From: Rhodanobacter denitrificans
GTDB lineage: Bacteria; Pseudomonadota; Gammaproteobacteria; Xanthomonadales; Rhodanobacteraceae
NCBI GenBank assembly: GCA_003241385.1
Contig: QFPO01000003.1
Location: 310,001 to 374,000, forward strand
DNA: 64,000 nt
Direction of reading: 5' to 3'
Shown one piece after another: positions 58,158 to 64,000 of this stretch (the stretch's first letter is position 1; the number at the start of each line of letters is the position of its first letter). The translations under genes were made by a program, and so were the position numbers. The notes under the pieces were generated by a model, which saw only the letters and a list, made by a program, of their open reading frames with translations, had not been told where the DNA came from and did not search any database.

Positions 58158-60485
58158 TCAGCCGGTGCGCGTCCGCTTGCGCGCCGGCGCGCGAGCGGCG
58201 CCGCCCTCGACCGCATCGAGAAACTCGCGACCCCAGCGCGCGACGTCGTTGTGGCAGACGATCTCGAACATCTGGCGCAGACGGCTGCGCGCCTCGTGCC
58301 GGCGCAGGCCGATCGCATGGCGCAGCTGCACGAGCAGATCGCCCGGATCGTGCGGATTGGTCAGCAGCGCGCCCTTGAGCTCGGCCGCGGCGCCGGCGAA
58401 CTCCGACAGCAGCAGCACGCCGCTGCCGCCGACGCAGCCCTGCACGGCGACGTATTCCTTCGCGACCAGGTTCAGCCCGTCGCGCAGCGGCGTGATCCAC
58501 ATGACGTCGGCGACCGCATACCAGGCGACCAGTTCGTCGAACGGCAGCGGCCGGAAGAAGAACTGCAGCGGCGTCCAGTCGACCTGCGAGTAGCGGCCGT
58601 TGATGCGCCCGACGACCTGCTCGATCTGCGTCTTGAGCTCCGCGTAGACCGTCATCTCGCTCGCGGCCGGCACGCAGATCACGGTCAGCGTCACGGCACG
58701 GTGCAGATCGCGCTCGGTATCGAGCAGCCGCTCGTAGGCGAGCAGCTTCTCGAGCGTGCCCTTGGTGTAGTCGAGGCGCTCGACCGAGAGCAGATGGCGG
58801 CGCGTGCCGATCGATTCGCGCAGGGACTCGATGCGGCGCTGCACGGCAGCGTCCTCGAGCAGGCCGCGCACGCGTGCCACGTCCAGGCCGACCGGATGCG
58901 CGCCGAGCCGGATCTCGCGACCGCCGGCCTCGATGCGGTGGCTGTAGCGGTCCAGGCCGACCGCGCAGCCGTAGGTCAGGAAGCGCGGCGCACAGGCCTG
59001 CCGGCCGAGCGTCCTGACCGGGAACGCGCCGCGCGCGACGTCGACGAAGTTCTCGGCCTGACGCGGAATGTGGAAGCCGATGTAGTCGCACTGCAGCAGG
59101 CTGCCGACGATCTCGCGCCGCCACGGCACGACGTTGAAGACGTCGGCCGACGGAAAGTGGGTGTGATGGAAGAACGCGATGCGCACGTCCGGCCGCAGCT
59201 CGCGCAGGTAGGCCGGCACCATCCACAGGTTGTAGTCGTGCACCCACACGGTCGCGCCGGGCGCGGCCTCGGCGGCGGCGGCCTCGGCGAACGCGCGATT
59301 GACCTTCAGGAACGTCTGCCAGTGGTCCTCGCGGAACCGCGCGCGCTCCCAGAACGTGTGCAGCAGCGGCCAGAACGCTTCCTTCGAGAAGCGCCGGTAG
59401 AACACGTCGACCTCGGCGCGCGCCAGCGGCACCAGGGCGGCGCGCAGGCGCGGGTAGCGCTGCGCGTCGATCGCCGGATGGCGGCGATAGTCCGGATGCG
59501 CCGGATCCTGGTCGGTCCAGGCGACCCAGGATCCGGCGCGGCCCTCGCCGAAGAACGACAGCAGGGTCGGGATGATGCCGTTCGGCGAACGGTGCGGACG
59601 GCGCACGATGCGGCCGTCGACCAGCGCCTCCTCGTACGGCAGCCGGTGGTAGACGATCACCAGCCCCGCCTGGCCGGCCGGCGCATCGCCGCCGTCGACC
59701 GCGAGCGCGGCGGCGTCGAGCAGATCGAAATGATCGATCGCCTCGAGGATGCCGCCGCAGCCGGCGCGGCCGGCGTGCAGCACGTGGTCGTGGCCACGCG
59801 TCGCCTCGATCAGCGCCGGCTCCGACGCGCCGACGCAGACGCCGTTGAATCCGGCGCGGTACATCGACAGATCGTTCAAGGTGTCGCCGGCGACCAGCAC
59901 GCGCTCCGGATCGACGCCGAGGTGGTCGACCAGCGCACGCAGCGTGCGGCCCTTGTCGACGCCGCGCGGCAGCACGTCGAGGTAGCGGTCGGCCGAATAC
60001 AGCAGCTCGCAGCCGAGCGCCTCGACGCGCGCATGCAGCGCGGCGTCGATCGCATCGGCATCGCAGAAGTACGAGCAGCGCCGCTGCTGCGGCACGTCCT
60101 GGCGCTGCAGGCCCGGATGACCGGCGACCGCGCGCAGGATCGCCTGCTCGCCCGGCCACACCGCGTCGATCGCGCCCTGCAGCGGCTGCACCGCCTGCAG
60201 CGTCTCACCGTCGACGACGGTCGCGCCGACGTCGCAGACGATGTAGCGCGGTCGCGGCAGCGTCGGGTCGGCCAGCAGCGGCAGCACCGATTCGAGACCG
60301 CGCCCGGTCACGTAGATCAGCGCCACGTCCTCGCGCCGCGCGACCGTCTGGTAGAGCTGCCAGCGGTCGTCGGCGTCGCCGGCCAGGAACGTGCCGTCCA
60401 GGTCGGTCGCCAGCACCAGGGCCGGACGCACCGGCGGCGCAGGCGGCGCGGGTCGAAGCGAGGATGCGGCGATGTCGATCGTCAA
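58158..60485 (-). CDS. ggpPS: Glucosylglycerol-phosphate synthase/phosphatase fusion (GgpPS-like)
   Basis: The 775-residue protein joins an N-terminal HAD phosphatase of the sucrose-phosphatase/StpA type (LATDLDGTFLAGD, IYVTGRGLESVL, VAGDTLNDLSMY) to a C-terminal GT20 domain. The latter contains WVHDYNLWMVPAYLREL, FFHHTHFPSADVFNVVPW, SVERLDYTKGTLEK and TPLRDGLNLVAKEYV. The FHHTxFPSADVFNV form is typical of GgpS rather than OtsA. Such fusions make the osmolyte glucosylglycerol from ADP-glucose and glycerol-3-phosphate in some Pseudomonas, Azotobacter and Stenotrophomonas. A TTG at 60485 after AAGGAG is the likeliest start. Trehalose synthesis is the alternative but is covered by otsAB. Confidence 0.85.
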   Translation of the reverse strand: MTIDIAASSLRPAPPAPPVRPALVLATDLDGTFLAGDADDRWQLYQTVARREDVALIYVTGRGLESVLPLLADPTLPRPRYIVCDVGATVVDGETLQAVQPLQGAIDAVWPGEQAILRAVAGHPGLQRQDVPQQRRCSYFCDADAIDAALHARVEALGCELLYSADRYLDVLPRGVDKGRTLRALVDHLGVDPERVLVAGDTLNDLSMYRAGFNGVCVGASEPALIEATRGHDHVLHAGRAGCGGILEAIDHFDLLDAAALAVDGGDAPAGQAGLVIVYHRLPYEEALVDGRIVRRPHRSPNGIIPTLLSFFGEGRAGSWVAWTDQDPAHPDYRRHPAIDAQRYPRLRAALVPLARAEVDVFYRRFSKEAFWPLLHTFWERARFREDHWQTFLKVNRAFAEAAAAEAAPGATVWVHDYNLWMVPAYLRELRPDVRIAFFHHTHFPSADVFNVVPWRREIVGSLLQCDYIGFHIPRQAENFVDVARGAFPVRTLGRQACAPRFLTYGCAVGLDRYSHRIEAGGREIRLGAHPVGLDVARVRGLLEDAAVQRRIESLRESIGTRRHLLSVERLDYTKGTLEKLLAYERLLDTERDLHRAVTLTVICVPAASEMTVYAELKTQIEQVVGRINGRYSQVDWTPLQFFFRPLPFDELVAWYAVADVMWITPLRDGLNLVAKEYVAVQGCVGGSGVLLLSEFAGAAAELKGALLTNPHDPGDLLVQLRHAIGLRRHEARSRLRQMFEIVCHNDVARWGREFLDAVEGGAARAPARKRTRTG

Positions 60486-60650
60486 GGCGAGGGTCTCCTT
60501 CTGATGGCGGCCCGCTCCGCGGCGGAGTCGGACCTCAGGCAACGGGATCGCCGGCCGCGGCCGGGCGGACGCCGGCGGCCGCGCGGCGGTCGGTGTGGCG
60601 CAGGCGCGCCGGAAGCCGGCGCCGTGCGCCGGACGGTGGAGGTGTCAGGT

Positions 60651-61937
60651 TCAACGGCCCGCTGCGCCGGGCGCGTCCGGCTCGGACGCGGTCGCGTCGG
60701 ACCCGGGCTCGCCGTCCTGCGCGGCCGGCATCATCTCCAGCGCGGTCGGCGTCGTGCGCAGCATCGGCAGGAAGTTCGCATCGTGCTCGGTGATGCCCTC
60801 GCGCACGCGGCGGCGCCAGCCGACGAACAGCGCCATCGCGCCGAACACCACGGCCGCATACGCGAACAGGGCGCCGGGCGCGCCGCTGCGCGTCATCACG
60901 AGGCCGGCCAGGCTCGGGCCGACGGCCGAGGCGACACCGTGGACCAGCAGCAGCGTGCTGCTGCCGGCCAGCACCTGATCGGCGCTGATGCGATCGATCA
61001 GATGCGCGACGCTGAGCGGATACACCGCGAACGACAGGCCGCCGAACGCGAACATCGACACGTACAGCGGCGCATCGCCCCAGCGGCCGGTCAGCACCGC
61101 GAGCAGCGCCGCGACGGCCGCCAGGCCGCCGATCGCCGCGAGCACGTCGCGCCGGTCGCGGCTGTCGGACAGGCGGCCGAGCGGAAACTGCAGCGCGGCG
61201 CCGCCGACGATCGTGCAGCCCATGAACGTGGCGACGCCGCCGTGATCGAGTTCCATATCGGCCGCATACAGCGGGCCGAGGCCCCAGAATGCGCCGAGCG
61301 CGAGGCCCGAGGCCAGCGTGCCGATCACCGCCGAGGGCGCGGCGCGGTACAGCGTGCGCACGCCGATCCGCGGCACCGCCTGCACCGGCGGCGGCGTCAG
61401 CCGCGTCCAGGTCACCGGCATCACCGCCAGCGAGATCAGCATCGACACCACCGCGAACAGCACGAAGCCGCCGGCGTCGGCGATGCGCAGGAACTGCTGC
61501 CCGAGCGCGAGCGCGCCGAGATTGACCAGCATGTAGGCCGAGAACACCTGTGCACGCCGTTCCGGCGGCGAGGAGGCGTTGAGCCAGCTCTCGATGACCG
61601 TATACAGCACGACCAGCAGCGCACCGACGCCGATGCGCAGCACCAGCCAGGCCAGCGGATCGACGAAGACCGCGTGCGCGAGCGTCAGCGCGGCGGTGCC
61701 GGCCGCGCAGAACGCGAACGCGCGGATGTGGCCGATGCGGCGGATCAGGGCCGGCGCGAACAGCGTGCCGGCGAAGAAGCCGAAGAAGTAGCCCGACGAG
61801 ATCAGGCCGATCGTCTGCGCGCTGAAGCCTTCGAGCTCGCCGCGCACCGCCAGCAGCGTGCCGAACAGGCCGCTGCCGAGCAAAAGAAGTCCTACGCCGC
61901 CGAGCAGCGCGGACAATGGGGCGATCAGCGCCAGCAT
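60651..61937 (-). CDS. MFS transporter, YcaD-like
   Basis: The 428-residue protein has twelve predicted membrane helices with MFS loop motifs (RRIGHIRAFAF after helix 2 and GRLSDSRDRRDVLA after helix 8). N-terminal GLFGTLLAVRGELEGFSAQTIG and VESWLNASSPPERR resemble the YcaD group of uncharacterised transporters. The C-terminal 60 residues are a polar tail. It is on the same strand upstream of ggpPS with a 165-nt gap. Substrate is unknown. It is divergent from the winged-helix regulator. Confidence 0.87.
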   Translation of the reverse strand: MLALIAPLSALLGGVGLLLLGSGLFGTLLAVRGELEGFSAQTIGLISSGYFFGFFAGTLFAPALIRRIGHIRAFAFCAAGTAALTLAHAVFVDPLAWLVLRIGVGALLVVLYTVIESWLNASSPPERRAQVFSAYMLVNLGALALGQQFLRIADAGGFVLFAVVSMLISLAVMPVTWTRLTPPPVQAVPRIGVRTLYRAAPSAVIGTLASGLALGAFWGLGPLYAADMELDHGGVATFMGCTIVGGAALQFPLGRLSDSRDRRDVLAAIGGLAAVAALLAVLTGRWGDAPLYVSMFAFGGLSFAVYPLSVAHLIDRISADQVLAGSSTLLLVHGVASAVGPSLAGLVMTRSGAPGALFAYAAVVFGAMALFVGWRRRVREGITEHDANFLPMLRTTPTALEMMPAAQDGEPGSDATASEPDAPGAAGR

Positions 61938-62027
61938 CGAGTCCGTCGTCGGTAGGTCGTCTTTTACCGTAACACGACTTGCTGCGACGCGTCATGCCGC
62001 GTGGTACGGCGTGGCCTCGGCGCCAGC

Positions 62028-62046
62028 CGCACGCTACCCTCGTGCG
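62028..62046 (+). promoter_or_regulatory. Dyad abutting the regulator start codon
   Basis: The dyad cgcacg (62028-62033) and cgtgcg (62041-62046) with a 7-nt spacer ends directly before the ATG at 62047. No normal ribosome binding site is visible. It could be an operator or an mRNA hairpin limiting initiation. Confidence 0.35.
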
Positions 62047-64000
62047 ATGAGCAAGTGCGTCTATCGATTCGATCGCTACACGGTGGATCCGGCCGCGCGC
62101 GAGCTGCGCCGCGACGGTGAACTGGTCGTGCTCTCGCCGAAGGTGTTCGACTGCCTGACCTGGCTGATCGAGCATCGCGATCGCGCGGTCGGCCGCGACG
62201 AACTGGCCGCCGCGGTCTGGGGCAAGGCCGACGTCGCCGATACCCAGCTGGTGCAGGCGCTGCTGAAAGCGCGCCGCGCGATCGGCGATTCCGGCGAGGA
62301 GCAGCAGCGGATCCGCACGGTGCCGCGCTTCGGCTATCGCTGGGTGGCGCCGGTCGAGCTCGCCGCGGACGACGAAGCCGCGTCCGTCGCGACGCCGGTC
62401 TCGATGCCGCCGCCGGCGACGGGCCAGACCGCGCCGCACGCAGCGCCGGCCGTGCGCACGCGGCCGCATCGCCGTACCGACTGGCGCTGGCCGGCCGCGC
62501 TCGCCGCCGCGGCGGTCCTGGCGTTCGGCGCCGGCTGGTCGCTGCTCGGCGAGCGTGCCGCGCCGCCGCGCGACGCGGCCGCGAGCGCCGCGCAGGAACA
62601 GACCCGGACGCTGATCGCGGTGCTGCCGGCCGAGGTCGCCACCGATCCGGACTGGGGCTGGCTGCGGCTCGGCGTCATGGAGCTGATCGCCGATCGCATG
62701 CACGACGCCGGCCTGCCGGTCGTGCCGAGCGACAACGTGGTCGCGCTGGCGCACGCGGCGCCCGATGCCGAGGCCAGGCTGCGCGAGGCGACCGACGTGC
62801 GCTGGGTCGTCACGCCGTCGGCGCAGCGCACGGTCGGCGGCTGGCGCGTCCGCCTCGCGCTGCAGGGTCCCGATCACGATCGTCGCGAGGTCGAGGTGCA
62901 CGGCGGCGACGCGACCGCGGCCGCGCGCGAGGCCGCCGACCAACTGCTGGCCGTGCTCGGCGCGAGCGCGGTGCAGGACGGATCGCCGGCGGCCGACGCC
63001 TACCTGGCGCGCATCCGTGCGCTGATGCTGGCCGGTCAGCTCGAGTCGGCGCGCACGCTGGCCGAGGCCGCTGCGCCGGCGGCGGCGACGCCGGAGCTGC
63101 GGCTGCTGCGCGCGCAACTGGCGTTCTCGGGCGGCCGCTTCGAGGTCGCGCGCGCCGCGTTCGACGCGCTGCTCGACACGATCGCCGAGGCCGACGATCC
63201 GGTGCTGCGCGGCCGCGCGCTGAACGGCCGCGGCGCGACGCTGATCCGGCTCGGCGTGCCGGCCGCGGCCGAGCGCGACTTCGACGCCGCGCTGCGCCTG
63301 CTCGGGCCGCGCGGCGAGCCGGCGCTGGCCGGCCAGGCCTATACCGGCCGCGGCGTCACGCGTGCGCTGCAGGACCGCGATCGCGACGCGCGCGACGACT
63401 TCGCGCGTGCGCGCATCGCGCTCGGCCTGGCCGGCGACACGCTCGCGCTGGCGCGGCTCGACAGCAACGAGGGCGCGCTCAGCGCGCAGCGCGGCCGTCC
63501 GGCCGACGCAGTGACGCGCTTCGTCGGCGCCGCCGATCGCTTCGAGCGGTTCGGCGCGATGGACGAATGGGCCGGCGCGATGATCAATCAGATCCAGGCG
63601 CAGCTGGCGCTGCTGCAGCCGGCCAAGGCAGCCGCGACGGCCGATCGCCTCGATGCGCGGAACGAGCGCATCGCCAATCGCTCGACGCAGCGCCTGGCCG
63701 CGTACTGGAGCGCGCATGCCTGGATGTCGGTCGGGCGTCTGACCGAGGCGCGCACGCGCCTGGCCGCGCTGGCCGAGGCCGGCGAACTGGCCGACGACAC
63801 CGCGGTGCCGATGCTCGCGCGCGGCGCACTGGCGCGGCTCGCACTGGCCGACGGCCAGATCCAGAACGCAGCGATGCTGTCGCTGCAGGCGGTCGCGGCC
63901 GCGGCGGCGACGCCACGCGACGGCCTCTCCGGCGACGCCTGGCTGACGCTGATCCGCGCGCAGCGGCGCCAGGGCCAGAGCGCCGACGCCGACGCGGCGC
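62047..64000 (+). CDS. Winged-helix regulator with membrane helix and TPR-like sensor domain (3' truncated)
   Basis: The frame is open from ATG 62047 to the window end (651 codons visible). Residues 1-100 are an OmpR/PhoB-type winged-helix DNA-binding domain (LSPKVFDCLTWLIEH, RTVPRFGYRWVAP), as in CadC-like regulators. An Ala/Pro linker, one membrane helix (WPAALAAAAVLAFGAGWSLL, about residues 150-169) and a periplasmic part with TPR-like repeats follow. This suggests a one-component, membrane-bound transcription regulator. A 6-bp hairpin abuts its start codon. Its targets are unknown; the divergent MFS gene is one candidate. Confidence 0.87.
   Translation, partial: MSKCVYRFDRYTVDPAARELRRDGELVVLSPKVFDCLTWLIEHRDRAVGRDELAAAVWGKADVADTQLVQALLKARRAIGDSGEEQQRIRTVPRFGYRWVAPVELAADDEAASVATPVSMPPPATGQTAPHAAPAVRTRPHRRTDWRWPAALAAAAVLAFGAGWSLLGERAAPPRDAAASAAQEQTRTLIAVLPAEVATDPDWGWLRLGVMELIADRMHDAGLPVVPSDNVVALAHAAPDAEARLREATDVRWVVTPSAQRTVGGWRVRLALQGPDHDRREVEVHGGDATAAAREAADQLLAVLGASAVQDGSPAADAYLARIRALMLAGQLESARTLAEAAAPAAATPELRLLRAQLAFSGGRFEVARAAFDALLDTIAEADDPVLRGRALNGRGATLIRLGVPAAAERDFDAALRLLGPRGEPALAGQAYTGRGVTRALQDRDRDARDDFARARIALGLAGDTLALARLDSNEGALSAQRGRPADAVTRFVGAADRFERFGAMDEWAGAMINQIQAQLALLQPAKAAATADRLDARNERIANRSTQRLAAYWSAHAWMSVGRLTEARTRLAALAEAGELADDTAVPMLARGALARLALADGQIQNAAMLSLQAVAAAAATPRDGLSGDAWLTLIRAQRRQGQSADADAA

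Noticed and set aside
58068..61955. 1295-codon plus-strand frame opposite ggpPS and the MFS gene
   Set aside because: This is antisense shadow with Arg/Ala/Gln/Asp composition. The minus-strand genes carry complete family motifs.

Overview
The window is a GC-rich, gene-dense stretch of bacterial chromosome that looks like a gammaproteobacterium of the Lysobacterales (Xanthomonadales), most likely a Dokdonella-like member of the Rhodanobacteraceae. This rests on the plant-type GshA, the homodimeric AceE, the short H-NS-like protein, the ECF sigma/Ser-Thr kinase pair and secreted proteins carrying an [IL]F-x-D-G-F-[ED] tail motif. The lineage call is inference. I saw no rRNA, tRNA, CRISPR array, prophage or complete insertion sequence.

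Layout. 0-10.8 kb: the 3' part of dcp, a small secreted protein, gshA, yqeY and rpsU (minus strand) divergent from tsaD, a circularly permuted ATP-grasp/alpha-E pair, a DUF937 protein, an HPt-receiver protein and arginase. 10.8-22.5 kb: an H-NS-like regulator, proS, pssA-holD-rimI-rhomboid, an S9 peptidase, dinB, a guanidine-II riboswitch with its gdx exporter gene, then about 1.2 kb of non-coding palindromes. 22.5-32.7 kb: an mdtABC-type RND efflux operon (minus) and maeB. 32.7-42.2 kb: an envelope/secretion block with an LRR protein, a beta-helix protein, an ECF43-type sigma factor with a Ser/Thr kinase gene broken by a 14-bp tandem duplication, a hexamer microsatellite and a large secreted protein. 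42.4-46.8 kb: aceE and three small conserved genes. 46.8-53.8 kb: a tightly coupled six-gene minus-strand operon (GST, GT28 glycosyltransferase, App1-like phosphatase, otsB, GH15, otsA). 53.9-64 kb: clpB behind a sigma-32-like promoter, an M28 peptidase, a glucosylglycerol-phosphate synthase/phosphatase fusion, an MFS transporter and a truncated winged-helix/TPR regulator.

How the genes fit together. Two osmoprotectant routes lie within 14 kb: trehalose (otsA, otsB, GH15) and glucosylglycerol (GgpPS), with the ClpB chaperone between them, which suggests a stress-tolerance neighbourhood. The secreted proteins around the sigma/kinase pair may be its regulon, but this is unproven.

Most worth following up: the recurring C-terminal [IL]F-[AS]-D-[GA]-[FW]-[ED] motif on secreted proteins, the frameshifted kinase next to a sigma factor of the phosphorylation-dependent class, a two-hairpin repeat family seen in at least four copies, and the lipid-phosphatase/glycosyltransferase/trehalose operon.
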